This document shows positions 50,017-57,632 of a DNA stretch of 64,000 bases, piece by piece. Location of the stretch: the NCBI RefSeq assembly GCF_001421805.1, contig NZ_LMLC01000001.1, positions 620,001 to 684,000 of the forward strand, given 5' to 3'. Position numbers and translations under genes: made by a program. The stretch comes from Sphingomonas sp. Leaf34 (GTDB taxonomy: Bacteria > Pseudomonadota > Alphaproteobacteria > Sphingomonadales > Sphingomonadaceae). The first letter of the stretch is position 1. Every line of letters begins with the position of its first letter. Under the pieces are notes generated by a model. That model was not told the origin of the DNA. It did no database searches and saw nothing but the letters and a program-made list of their open reading frames with translations.

Positions 50017-50384
50017 CGCGACAGACGACGATAGCGATCGCCTTGGCCCTCGGCGGCGGCCTCGCCGGGTGCGCGGCACCGGTCGCCAGGCCCGCGGTCG
50101 GCCGCCCCGCAATCCCCTATACGAGCGTCGGACTCGAGCGCGTGCTGGGCCAGGACGTCGCCGGGCTGACCAAGCTGTTCGGCCAGCCCGACGCCGACGT
50201 CCGCGAAGGCAGCGCGCGCAAACTCCAGTTCCAGAGCGGCATCTGCGTGCTCGACGCGTATCTCTACCCCAAGGGATCCGACGCGCCGCGCGTCACTTAT
50301 CTCGACGCGCGCGAACCCGACGGCAGCACGATCGACCGCGCGAGCTGCGTCGCCGCCCTAACCCGCCGCGAGGGGGGACGGTAA
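50013..50384 (+). CDS. Hypothetical lipoprotein coupled to the EI24 gene
   Basis: This 123-residue lipoprotein of unknown function has a signal peptide TTIAIALALGGGLAGC with the lipidated Cys at about residue 20. The mature part shows GLERVLGQDVAGLTKLFGQP (about 40-59), ARKLQFQSGICVLDAYLYPK and an end with DGSTIDRASCVAALTRR. The pattern leading to a Gln-Pro turn resembles outer-membrane assembly-factor BamE/SmpA-like folds, but the match is not firm. It starts inside the EI24 stop (ATGA). Confidence 0.75.
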   Translation: MTRQTTIAIALALGGGLAGCAAPVARPAVGRPAIPYTSVGLERVLGQDVAGLTKLFGQPDADVREGSARKLQFQSGICVLDAYLYPKGSDAPRVTYLDAREPDGSTIDRASCVAALTRREGGR

Positions 50385-50457
50385 TCGCCGTCGCGATCCC
50401 TTTTTCGCTGCCTTCTTCCGACCCGCAAATCGTCGCAAAAAATAATTTCTGGCGGCT

Positions 50458-50485
50458 CTTGAACAGGGTCTCGGCTGAACCATCT
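50458..50485 (+). promoter_or_regulatory. Sigma32-like heat-shock promoter of hsp20
   Basis: CTTGAA (50458-50463) is followed after 16 bases by CCATCT (50480-50485). This resembles the heat-shock sigma-factor pattern CTTGAA-N11-16-CCCCATnT. The predicted transcript begins around 50492, leaving a leader of about 95 bases. Confidence 0.55.
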
Positions 50486-50491
50486 TGCCGG

Positions 50492-50590
50492 CGCCGGACG
50501 CGATCTTTCGGTCCGGCGTCACCAGAGGGCACCGGCTCGGTATCCGGTGTTCCTCGTGCTCAGATTGCTCATGAGGAGGATTTGGATATG
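50492..50590 (+). promoter_or_regulatory. ROSE-like RNA thermometer in the hsp20 leader
   Basis: Three hairpins stand in the leader. H1 is CGCCGGAC / GTCCGGCG at 50492-50518. H2 is ACCGG / CCGGT at 50531-50548. H3 at 50551-50577 pairs TCCTCGTG with CATGAGGA over 8 bp with one G.T, burying the AGGAGG ribosome site (50574-50579). TTGCTCATGAGGAGG, the ROSE-type TTGCT plus anti-SD/SD arrangement, is in H3. The start codon follows at 50588. Confidence 0.7.
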
Positions 50591-51061
50591 AGGACCAACT
50601 TCGATTTCGCTCCCTATCGCCGGTCGACGGTCGGCTTCGACCGGTTGTTCGATCTGCTCGAGACGACGGCACGGACCGAGGCCCCCGAGGGCTATCCGCC
50701 GTTCGACATCGAACGCGAGAGCGAGGACAGCTATCAGATCACGCTGGCCGTCGCGGGCTTTCGCCCCGACGACATCGAGATCGTCGCGCAGAACAACCAG
50801 CTGACGGTGACGGGCCGACGCCCGGACGATCGTGACGACAGCCGGTTCCTGCACCGCGGCATCGCGACGCGCGCGTTCGAACGCCGGTTCCAGTTGGCCG
50901 ACTTCGTCCAGGTCCAGCATGCAAGCTTCGACAATGGACTTCTCCGCATCGCTCTGAAGCGGGAGGTACCGGAGGCGATGAAGCCACGTCGGATCGAGAT
51001 CGCGGGCGCCGCCGCCAACGATCGTATCGCGGAAACCAAGAGCGACCGCGACGCCGCATAA
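50588..51061 (+). CDS. Small heat shock protein, Hsp20/alpha-crystallin family
   Basis: This IbpA-type small heat shock protein binds unfolded proteins and has 157 residues. The N-terminus MRTNFDFAPYRRSTVGFDRL is followed by the alpha-crystallin domain (about 35-130), with YPPFDIERESEDSYQITLAV and AGFRPDDIEIVAQNNQLTVT. The late NGLLRIALKREVPEAMKPRR block carries the conserved GLLxIxL. It is a single gene with a heat-shock promoter and a ROSE-like thermometer ahead, and a shared hairpin behind. Confidence 0.95.
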   Translation: MRTNFDFAPYRRSTVGFDRLFDLLETTARTEAPEGYPPFDIERESEDSYQITLAVAGFRPDDIEIVAQNNQLTVTGRRPDDRDDSRFLHRGIATRAFERRFQLADFVQVQHASFDNGLLRIALKREVPEAMKPRRIEIAGAAANDRIAETKSDRDAA

Positions 51062-51069
51062 GACCCAGC

Positions 51070-51100
51070 GACGCTGCCGGCGCATCCCACCGGCAGCGTC
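51070..51100. terminator. Hairpin between the convergent hsp20 and queG genes
   Basis: This is a perfect 11-bp stem GACGCTGCCGG / CCGGCAGCGTC with a 9-base loop, 8 bases after the hsp20 stop and 6 bases before the queG stop. It lacks a T run on either strand, so termination efficiency is uncertain. Confidence 0.6.
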
Positions 51101-51106
51101 CACGGG

Positions 51107-52288
51107 TTACTGGTCCGGTCGTGCGCGGACCGCGTTTCGTTCGGCCGGACTCGTACAGGTTTCTGCCCACGCATCGACGATCACGGGGTCGGTCTCGATC
51201 GGCGCCCGCAGGGCCTGCTCCTCCTTGAAACGCACGGCATCCAGCCGTGCCAATGCCCAGATTGCGGCCTCGCGCAGGACCGGGGCATCGTCGGCCAGCA
51301 GCTTTACGATCGGCTCGACGAGCATCGGATCGCCGCTGTTGCCCGCCGCGATCAGCGCGTTGCGGATCATCCGGTCGCGGCCGATGCGCTTGATCGGGGA
51401 GCCGGCGAAGACTTGGCGGAAGCTCGCGTCGTCGAGCGCAAGGATGTCCGCCAGTTCCGGGGCGACCAGCTCCGCCCGCGGGTGGAAGGCGAGGTTCGCA
51501 TTCGCCGCGGCGGCGAACTTGTTCCAGGGGCAGACCGCCAGACAGTCGTCGCAGCCATAGATCCGGTTGCCGATCGCGGCGCGGAATTCGTGCGGGATCG
51601 GGCCGGCATGTTCGATCGTCAGATAGGAGATGCAGCGGCGCGCATCGAGCTGGAACGGCTTCGGAAAGGCGTCGGTCGGGCACGCGGTCTGGCACGCGTC
51701 GCAACTGCCGCAGCTGTCGACGCCGCCCTTGTCGGGCGCCAGGTCGAGCGTGGTGTAGATCGCGCCGAGGAACAGCCAGCTGCCGTGCTCGCGGCTGACG
51801 AGATTGGTGTGCTTGCCCTGCCAGCCGAGCCCGGCGGCTTCGGCGAGCGGCTTTTCCATCACCGGCGCCGTGTCGACGAAAACCTTCAGGTCGAAGGGCG
51901 GCAGGTCGCGTCCCGCTTCCGCCGCCAGCCAGCGCCCGAGCGCCTTCAACTGGCGCTTCACGACGTCGTGATAGTCGGGGCCCTGCGCGTAAACCGAGAT
52001 GCGCCCTACCCCGCCCTCGTCCGCCAGCCGCAGCGGATCGTCCTTCGGCGCGTAGCTCATGCCGAGCGCGATCACGCTGCGCACCTCGGGCCACAGGCCG
52101 GCGGGGCTTTCGCGGTGGTGCTTGCGCTCCTCCATCCAGATCATGTCGCCGTGGCGGCCGTCGGCAAGCCATCGGTGGAGCCGTTCGCCCGCGCGCGGCG
52201 CGGCATCCGCTCGCGCGATTCCGCAGGCGGCAAAACCCAATTCGGCCGCTTTGGCCTTAAGGCGGTGTTCCAGCTTGTCTTGCGCCAC
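51107..52288 (-). CDS. queG: Epoxyqueuosine reductase
   Basis: QueG reduces epoxyqueuosine to queuosine in tRNA, using cobalamin and two 4Fe-4S clusters. The 393-residue protein has YAPKDDPLRL and VDTAPVMEKPLAEAAGLG, with the proposed catalytic Asp139. The ferredoxin motifs are CGSCDACQTACP (Cys193, 196, 199, 203) and CDDCLAVCPWNKF (Cys246, 249, 253). A HEAT-like C-terminal region follows (IKRIGRDRMIRNALIAAGNS). It starts at GTG 52288. It is divergent from the ABC exporter genes. Confidence 0.95.
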   Translation of the reverse strand: MAQDKLEHRLKAKAAELGFAACGIARADAAPRAGERLHRWLADGRHGDMIWMEERKHHRESPAGLWPEVRSVIALGMSYAPKDDPLRLADEGGVGRISVYAQGPDYHDVVKRQLKALGRWLAAEAGRDLPPFDLKVFVDTAPVMEKPLAEAAGLGWQGKHTNLVSREHGSWLFLGAIYTTLDLAPDKGGVDSCGSCDACQTACPTDAFPKPFQLDARRCISYLTIEHAGPIPHEFRAAIGNRIYGCDDCLAVCPWNKFAAAANANLAFHPRAELVAPELADILALDDASFRQVFAGSPIKRIGRDRMIRNALIAAGNSGDPMLVEPIVKLLADDAPVLREAAIWALARLDAVRFKEEQALRAPIETDPVIVDAWAETCTSPAERNAVRARPDQ

Positions 52289-52332
52289 GTCCGCCCGCTA
52301 CCACGCGAGCACCCTCGGGAGGAAGATTGCGC

Positions 52333-53259
52333 GTGAACGATGAATGGGCGGTCACCGCGAGCGGAATCGTAAAGCGGTTCGGCGACCGGCGTGTGGTCGA
52401 CGGCGTCGACATGATGGTGCCACGCGGCTCGGTCTACGGCGTGCTCGGGCCCAACGGCGCGGGCAAGACGACGACGCTGCGGATGCTGCTCGGGATCATC
52501 GAGCCCGACGAGGGGAGCCGCACACTGCTCGGCTACGACAATCCGCGCGATGCGAGCGACCGGGTCGGCTATCTGCCCGAGGAGCGCGGGCTGTACCCGG
52601 CGATGAAGGCGCGCGAGGCGATCGCGTTCCTGGGTGCGCTGCGCGGACTCGATTGGAAGACCGGGCGCGAACGTGCGGTCGTGCTGATGGAGGCCGCCGG
52701 GCTCGGCCACGCGGTCGACGAGAAGATCCGCAAGCTGTCGAAGGGCATGGCGCAGCTGGTGCAGCTGCTCGGCTCGGTCGTCCATCAGCCCGACCTGCTC
52801 GTGCTCGACGAGCCCTTCTCGGGGCTCGATCCGGTCAACCAGGAGCGGCTCGAGGCGCTGATCCTGGCCGAGCGGGACCGAGGTGCGACGATCCTGTTCT
52901 CGACGCACATCATGAGCCATGCCGAGCGGCTGTGCGGCCGGCTGGCGATCATCGCCGGCGGCAAACGACGGTTCGAGGGGACGGTGGCGGACGCACGCGG
53001 AATATTGCCGCAGCGGGTTCACTACACGCCGCACCGCCCCGACCCGGCGATACGCGCGGTGTTGCCCGCGGACGCGGTGGCGGACGGGGATAGCTGGCGG
53101 TTCGAGCTGCCGGGCGAGGGTATCGAGAGCTTGCTCGTGCGGTTGATCGACGCGGGGCACGGGATTTCGGGGCTGTCGATCGAGCGCCCTGGCTTGCACG
53201 AAGCATTCGTCCGAATCGTCGGCCAGCATGGCGACGTCGCCAAGGAGGAGACTGCATGA
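52333..53259 (+). CDS. ABC transporter ATP-binding protein, NatA-like
   Basis: This is the ATPase of an ABC-2-type exporter, with 308 residues. Walker A is LGPNGAGKTT (about 38-47), and the Q-loop region has VGYLPEERGLYPAMK. The signature is KLSKGMAQLVQLL, a variant of LSGGQ, and Walker B is LLVLDEPFSGLDP, with the switch His in FSTHIMSHAE. The C-terminal extension (about 220-308) is typical of the NatA/DrrA group. The GTG at 52333 is better spaced to GGAGG than the TTG at 52327, so the exact start is uncertain. It overlaps the permease gene by 4 bases. Confidence 0.92.
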   Translation: MNDEWAVTASGIVKRFGDRRVVDGVDMMVPRGSVYGVLGPNGAGKTTTLRMLLGIIEPDEGSRTLLGYDNPRDASDRVGYLPEERGLYPAMKAREAIAFLGALRGLDWKTGRERAVVLMEAAGLGHAVDEKIRKLSKGMAQLVQLLGSVVHQPDLLVLDEPFSGLDPVNQERLEALILAERDRGATILFSTHIMSHAERLCGRLAIIAGGKRRFEGTVADARGILPQRVHYTPHRPDPAIRAVLPADAVADGDSWRFELPGEGIESLLVRLIDAGHGISGLSIERPGLHEAFVRIVGQHGDVAKEETA

Positions 53260-54488
53260 GCCGTTTTCGCCGGACTCTCCGCCAGACCTTCACGATCGCG
53301 CGGCGCGATTTCATCGCCACCGTCTTCACGCCGATCTTCCTGCTGTTCCTGTTCGCGCCGGTGATCATGGGATCGTTCGGCGCGATTGGCGGGTTGGGCG
53401 CGGCGAGCGTCAGCGGCGGCGCGCAGGACAAGACGCGGATCGTCGCGATCGTCCCCGCCGCGACCACGCGCCCGATCGCCGACGCCGACACACGGTTGCG
53501 CGGCATGTTTCGCGACGACGAAGCCCCGCCTGAGCTGACCACCGTCGCGCCCTTGGCCGACCCGGCGGCACAGGCGCGCGCGGCGTTCGAAACCAAGAAT
53601 ATCGACGCATCCGCCGTTCTCTACGGCCCGCTCGATGCGCCGCAGATCCTGTACGGGCCGCGTGGCGCGCGATCGGCGGACTATCTGGCGACGCTCGCGC
53701 AGACGACGCTGGCGGCGCAGAAGCTCGGCGGCACGCTGCCGGCGATCGCCGCGACCAAGATGCCGGTTACGCGCTCGACGACGTCGGTCGGCGGCCAGCA
53801 CCAGTCCGCGTTCTTCGCGGTGTTCGGGATCTTCTTCCTGACGCTGTTCCTCTCGGGCCAGGTCGTCGGGACGATGGCCGAGGAGCGCAACAACAAGGTG
53901 ATCGAGGTGCTTGCCGCCGCGGTGCCGCTCGAATCGGTGTTCTTCGGCAAGCTGATCGGGATGTTCGGCGTCGCGGTGCTGTTCGTCGCGTTCTGGGGCA
54001 CCGTCGTCACGCAGATCACGACGCTGATGCCCGCGGGCGCGGCGGCAGCACTGGGCGACCTGACGCCGGCGGTCGGCGGACCGACGTTCGCGCTGTTGTT
54101 CGCGGCCTATTTCAGCATGGCGTATCTGCTGCTCGGTTCGGTGTTCCTCGGCGTCGGCGCGCAGGCCTCGACGATGCGCGAGATTCAGATGCTGTCGCTG
54201 CCGATCACGATCCTGCAGGTCGCGATGTTCGGACTGTCGTCGGCCGCGGTCGCGCATCCCGGCAGCTGGATCGCGACCGCTGCCGAGCTGTTCCCGCTGT
54301 CGTCGCCGTTCGCGATGGCTGGCCGCGCGGCGAATTCGCCCGCACTGTGGCCGCACATCGCGGCGCTCGCGTGGCAGGCGTTGTGGGTGACGATCTTCAT
54401 CACCGTCGGCGCGCGGCTGTTCCGGCGCGGCGTGCTGCAATCGGGGAGCGCACGGCCGTTCTGGCGGCGCAAGGCCAAGGTGGCTTAG
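53256..54488 (+). CDS. ABC transporter permease, NatB-like
   Basis: This 410-residue ABC-2 permease has an N-terminal span (DFIATVFTPIFLLFLFAPVI, about 18-37). A large extracytoplasmic loop of about 130 residues follows, then a group of five to six spans (about 182-390, starting FFAVFGIFFLTLFLSGQVVG). The conserved EERNNKVIEVLAAAVP motif faces the ATPase, and the QMLSLPITILQVAMF loop is also present. The layout matches NatB-type Na+ or drug exporters; the substrate cannot be assigned. It forms a two-gene operon with the ATPase. Confidence 0.9.
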   Translation: MSRFRRTLRQTFTIARRDFIATVFTPIFLLFLFAPVIMGSFGAIGGLGAASVSGGAQDKTRIVAIVPAATTRPIADADTRLRGMFRDDEAPPELTTVAPLADPAAQARAAFETKNIDASAVLYGPLDAPQILYGPRGARSADYLATLAQTTLAAQKLGGTLPAIAATKMPVTRSTTSVGGQHQSAFFAVFGIFFLTLFLSGQVVGTMAEERNNKVIEVLAAAVPLESVFFGKLIGMFGVAVLFVAFWGTVVTQITTLMPAGAAAALGDLTPAVGGPTFALLFAAYFSMAYLLLGSVFLGVGAQASTMREIQMLSLPITILQVAMFGLSSAAVAHPGSWIATAAELFPLSSPFAMAGRAANSPALWPHIAALAWQALWVTIFITVGARLFRRGVLQSGSARPFWRRKAKVA

Positions 54489-54497
54489 GGCGGCTCA

Positions 54498-54622
54498 ATC
54501 CTCCCCCGCCAGGGGGAGGTGGCACCGAAGGTGACGGAGGGGGAGGTAAGCGACCACCAATGCTCCGTGTCCTCCCCCTCCGTCTGGCAAGGGCCAGACA
54601 CCTCCCCCTGGCGGGGGAGGAT
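54498..54622. repeat. Intergenic palindrome, family D
   Basis: This 125-bp copy runs from ATCCTCCCCCGCCAGGGGGA to TCCCCCTGGCGGGGGAGGAT. Inner arms are GACGGAGGGGGAGG and CCTCCCCCTCCGTC. It begins 9 bases after the permease stop and lies just upstream of the P450 promoter region. Confidence 0.92.
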
Positions 54623-54649
54623 CGTGAAAGCCGAATCCGACGGTCCCTA

Positions 54650-54664
54650 TTGACATAGGTGTCA
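54650..54664 (+). promoter_or_regulatory. Candidate operator overlapping the P450 promoter
   Basis: A perfect inverted repeat TGACA-TAGG-TGTCA lies at 54651-54664 and overlaps TTGACA (54650-54655), a candidate -35. It is about 40 bases upstream of the P450 start. The -10 is not obvious. Symmetry and position suggest a dimeric repressor site (for example TetR or MarR type), but no such regulator gene is adjacent. Confidence 0.5.
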
Positions 54665-54702
54665 GCAAAGCATTTCCTGTGGCAAAACACGGGAGAGAGA
54701 CG

Positions 54703-55941
54703 ATGGCGACTCTGGCGAGTGACGTGGCGCAATACGCGGTCGATCCGCTCGATGTGAGTCGTGCCGAACTCTACCGCGACGATCTCTGGCAGGCGCCGTT
54801 CGCCCGTCTGCGCGCCGAGTCGCCGGTGCATTATGTCGAGCACTCCGACTACGGGCCGTACTGGTCCGTCTCTACCTACAAGGGGATCGTCGAGGTCGAG
54901 TCGCTCCCCGAACTCTATTCGTCCGAGGCGGGCGGCATCACGATCGCCGATTTCGTTGCCGGGCGCGACGTCCAGATGCCGATGTTCATCGCGCGCGATC
55001 GGCCCGTCCATACCGGCCAGCGCCGCACCGTCGCGCCCGCCTTCACGCCGAGCGAGATGACCCGGATGTCGGGCGATATCCGAAGCCGCACCGCGGCGAT
55101 GCTCGACAGCCTGCCGTGGAACACGCGGTTCGACTGGGTCGACACCGTCGCGATCGAACTGACGACGCAGATGCTGGCGATCCTGTTCGACTTTCCGTGG
55201 GCGGACCGGCGGAAGCTGACCTTCTGGTCCGACTGGGCGGGTGATATCGAACTGGTGAAGACCGACGAGCTGCGCCAGCAACGCCTCGTCCACATGTTCG
55301 AATGCGGCGCGTATTTCAAAACCCTGTGGGACGCGAAGATCGACAAGGACCCGACGCCCGACCTCATTTCGATGATGATCCATTCGGACGCGATGTCTCA
55401 CATGGATCACAACGAATTCATCGGGAACCTCATCCTGCTGATCGTCGGCGGCAACGACACGACGCGCAATTCGATGTCCGCGCTCGCCTACGGCCTCGAC
55501 AAGTTTCCCGAGTCGCGCGCCAAGCTGGAGGCGGACCCGGGGCTGATCCCCAATGCGGTGAGCGAGATCCTGCGCTGGCAGACACCGCTCGCGCATATGC
55601 GGCGGACCGCGACGGCGGACACCGAACTGATGGGCCAGCAGATCAAGGCAGGCGACAAGCTCGCGCTCTGGTACATTTCGGCGAACCGCGACGAGAGCGT
55701 GTTCGGCGAGGATGCGGATTCGATCGTCGTCGATCGCCCCAACGCGCGGCGGCATCTGGCGTTCGGGCACGGTATCCACCGCTGCGTCGGCGCGCGGCTC
55801 GCCGAGATGCAGATCGCGATATTGCTCGAGGAGATGGCCAAACGCCGCATGCGCGTAAACGTGCTGGAGGAGCCGACCCGCGTGAACGCGTGCTTCGTCC
55901 ACGGCTACCGCACGCTGCCGGTGGAGATCAGCAAATACTGA
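54703..55941 (+). CDS. Cytochrome P450 (class I bacterial; CYP153/CYP108-like)
   Basis: This soluble heme monooxygenase has 412 residues. The I-helix motif is GGNDTTRNS (about 249-257). The ExxR pair is in AVSEILRWQTPLAHMRR, and the heme-binding loop FGHGIHRCVGARLAE has proximal Cys361. GGNDTTRNS is seen in CYP153 alkane and CYP108/111 terpene hydroxylases, so a hydrophobic substrate is likely but unproven. The ATG at 54703 follows a GGGAGAG ribosome site, and a GTG 8 codons upstream is less likely. No ferredoxin or ferredoxin reductase gene is near, so electrons must come from elsewhere. Confidence 0.93.
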   Translation: MATLASDVAQYAVDPLDVSRAELYRDDLWQAPFARLRAESPVHYVEHSDYGPYWSVSTYKGIVEVESLPELYSSEAGGITIADFVAGRDVQMPMFIARDRPVHTGQRRTVAPAFTPSEMTRMSGDIRSRTAAMLDSLPWNTRFDWVDTVAIELTTQMLAILFDFPWADRRKLTFWSDWAGDIELVKTDELRQQRLVHMFECGAYFKTLWDAKIDKDPTPDLISMMIHSDAMSHMDHNEFIGNLILLIVGGNDTTRNSMSALAYGLDKFPESRAKLEADPGLIPNAVSEILRWQTPLAHMRRTATADTELMGQQIKAGDKLALWYISANRDESVFGEDADSIVVDRPNARRHLAFGHGIHRCVGARLAEMQIAILLEEMAKRRMRVNVLEEPTRVNACFVHGYRTLPVEISKY

Positions 55942-56002
55942 GCGTTGGCGTCACCTTATCGGGTGGTTCGGCCGTACCTATATCCGAACCATGGAGACGA
56001 AC

Positions 56003-56491
56003 ATGACCCAGGACCGCCGCGCCTTTCTCACGCTTGCCGGCGCAGGCATCGCCGGTTTCACGCTATGGGGATGCTCGTCGCAGCCCGCGCAGGCCGCCGA
56101 GCGGTTCGAGGTCACGCTGACCGACGCGCAGTGGCGCAAGAAGCTGTCGCCCGACGCGTATAACACGCTCCGCAAGGAGGGTACCGAGCGGCCCTATTCG
56201 AGCCCGCTCAACGGCGAGCATCGTGCGGGGGTGTTCTCGTGCGGCGGGTGCGGTCTGCCGAATTTCTCGTCGAAGACCAAGTTCGAGAGCGGCACCGGCT
56301 GGCCGAGCTTCTGGCAGCCATTGCCGAACGCGGTGCGGACGCGGGTCGATTCGACGATGGGGATGGCGCGGACCGAGGTGCATTGCCGGCGATGCGGCGG
56401 GCATCTGGGGCATGTGTTCGACGATGGGCCGAAGCCGACGGGGAAGCGCTACTGCATGAACGGCGATGCACTGACGTTTAAGGCTGCTTGA
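56003..56491 (+). CDS. msrB: Exported methionine-R-sulfoxide reductase MsrB
   Basis: This MsrB reduces methionine-R-sulfoxide. The 162-residue protein has the zinc ligands Cys80 and Cys83 (CGGCG) and Cys128 and Cys131 (CRRCG), SSPLN near 67-70, FESGTGWPSF, and the catalytic Cys151 in RYCMNG. The N-terminus is an export signal with a twin-arginine start (RRAFLTL) and a lipobox-like LWGC at residues 21-24. It is therefore probably a Tat-dependent periplasmic enzyme, perhaps a lipoprotein. The ATG at 56003 has GGAG 6 bases upstream and is preferred over one at 55991. Confidence 0.93.
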   Translation: MTQDRRAFLTLAGAGIAGFTLWGCSSQPAQAAERFEVTLTDAQWRKKLSPDAYNTLRKEGTERPYSSPLNGEHRAGVFSCGGCGLPNFSSKTKFESGTGWPSFWQPLPNAVRTRVDSTMGMARTEVHCRRCGGHLGHVFDDGPKPTGKRYCMNGDALTFKAA

Positions 56492-56540
56492 AGAAATTCA
56501 GCCCGTGATGGGCATCGCTCATCGCTACCACCTAAAAGTG

Positions 56541-56592
56541 TTTCCCCGCGAAGGCGGGGATCCAGACTGGGCTCCCGCCTTCGCGGGAGAAC
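56541..56592. repeat. Intergenic palindrome, family F
   Basis: This compact copy has TTTCCCCGCGAAGGCGGGGA and GGCTCCCGCCTTCGCGGGAG. It is the first of two repeats filling most of the 380-base gap between msrB and the CHAP gene, which are convergent. Confidence 0.9.
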
Positions 56593-56670
56593 AAGGGGCC
56601 AGGACCGAGCGGCCCGTTTTACGCTGTAACGTTCGCGCGTTTTCGTAGCGGCCTCTGTGCGTCTGCACCT

Positions 56671-56767
56671 CCCCGGCGAAGGCCGGGGTCCAATTGGGAG
56701 ACGTCACTAATCGACGTTGCGCGCTGTTACCGAAACCTCACCAATTGGGCCCCGGCCTTCGCCGGGG
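56671..56767. repeat. Intergenic palindrome, family C
   Basis: This 97-bp copy runs from CCCCGGCGAAGGCCGGGG to GGCCCCGGCCTTCGCCGGGG with inner CCAATTGGG. It is the second repeat in the msrB-CHAP gap. The 100 bases before the CHAP stop show nothing further. Confidence 0.92.
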
Positions 56768-56871
56768 AGGTGTTCCTTTAGGGTAGCGTTAAAGCACTCG
56801 ACTGGCTGGGGGATGATGAGCGCGAGACGTTGGGGCAGCAATGGATGCCGGACCAGCCGGGCGCCACGGGC

Positions 56872-57495
56872 TCAGTTCGCGTCGTTCACCAGCGTGAAGA
56901 TGCCGCGGGGGTCGGTCGGGCCGTGCTGCACGCTTGCGAGCTGCGCCGCGTTGGCGCGCTGCGTTGCGGTGACGGTGCGGGTGGCGCTGGCCATCTGGAA
57001 CGAAGGCTGCGCAGGCGCGTCGAGCGTGTCGGCGGCGGGGGCATGGCCCGAATAGATGAAGCCCTTGGTCGGATAGGACGAGGTGCCGAGGCCGCCCTGC
57101 GGACCATACCAGACCTTGACCATGCTCCAGTCGCCGGCGTCGGAGACGTCGACCGCGCGAACGTTGGTCTCGACGGCGCCGGGGCGCGACCAGTTGGCGT
57201 GGGTGAGGAGGACTTCGCGGTCGCTGACGACCTTCGAGACCATCGCGACATGGCCGACGCGCATCCGCGAGGTCGGCGAGAAGGCGAGGACCGAACCGGC
57301 CTTCGGGGTGTGGCCACGCTCGTAGCGACCCTCGGCCTGGCTCCACCAGGTGTTCGCGTTGCCGCGGATTTCGATGCCCGAAACCGAACGCGCAAACGTG
57401 ACACACTGCCAGAACTGGGCCGCTGCCGGTGTGGCCGTCATCAGGCCGCACGATACCACCAGCGCAAAACGCGCTGCTAACGCCTTGAAATTCAT
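56872..57495 (-). CDS. Exported CHAP-domain protein
   Basis: This secreted CHAP-domain amidase/peptidase-like protein has 207 residues. The signal peptide is AARFALVVSCGLMTATPAAA. The CHAP core holds the nucleophile Cys31 in QCVTFARSV and the second catalytic residue His82 in GHVAMVSKV. WW at 50-51 and the NWSRPG turn are also typical. A C-terminal region of about 80 residues (QHGPTDPRGIFTLVNDAN at the end) is unassigned. Such proteins usually cleave peptidoglycan or glutathionyl-amide bonds. Confidence 0.9.
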   Translation of the reverse strand: MNFKALAARFALVVSCGLMTATPAAAQFWQCVTFARSVSGIEIRGNANTWWSQAEGRYERGHTPKAGSVLAFSPTSRMRVGHVAMVSKVVSDREVLLTHANWSRPGAVETNVRAVDVSDAGDWSMVKVWYGPQGGLGTSSYPTKGFIYSGHAPAADTLDAPAQPSFQMASATRTVTATQRANAAQLASVQHGPTDPRGIFTLVNDAN

Positions 57496-57632
57496 CGAGA
57501 CCCCCCGGCCAAAACCCGTTTGTCGCAGTCTGGCTACGGGAGGTTCGATTTAATTGAAAGCGCGCCGGGAACCATATCCGACGAAGCGTGTTGCCGCACC
57601 GACCAACGCCCATATTCGTCAGGCAGACTGGC

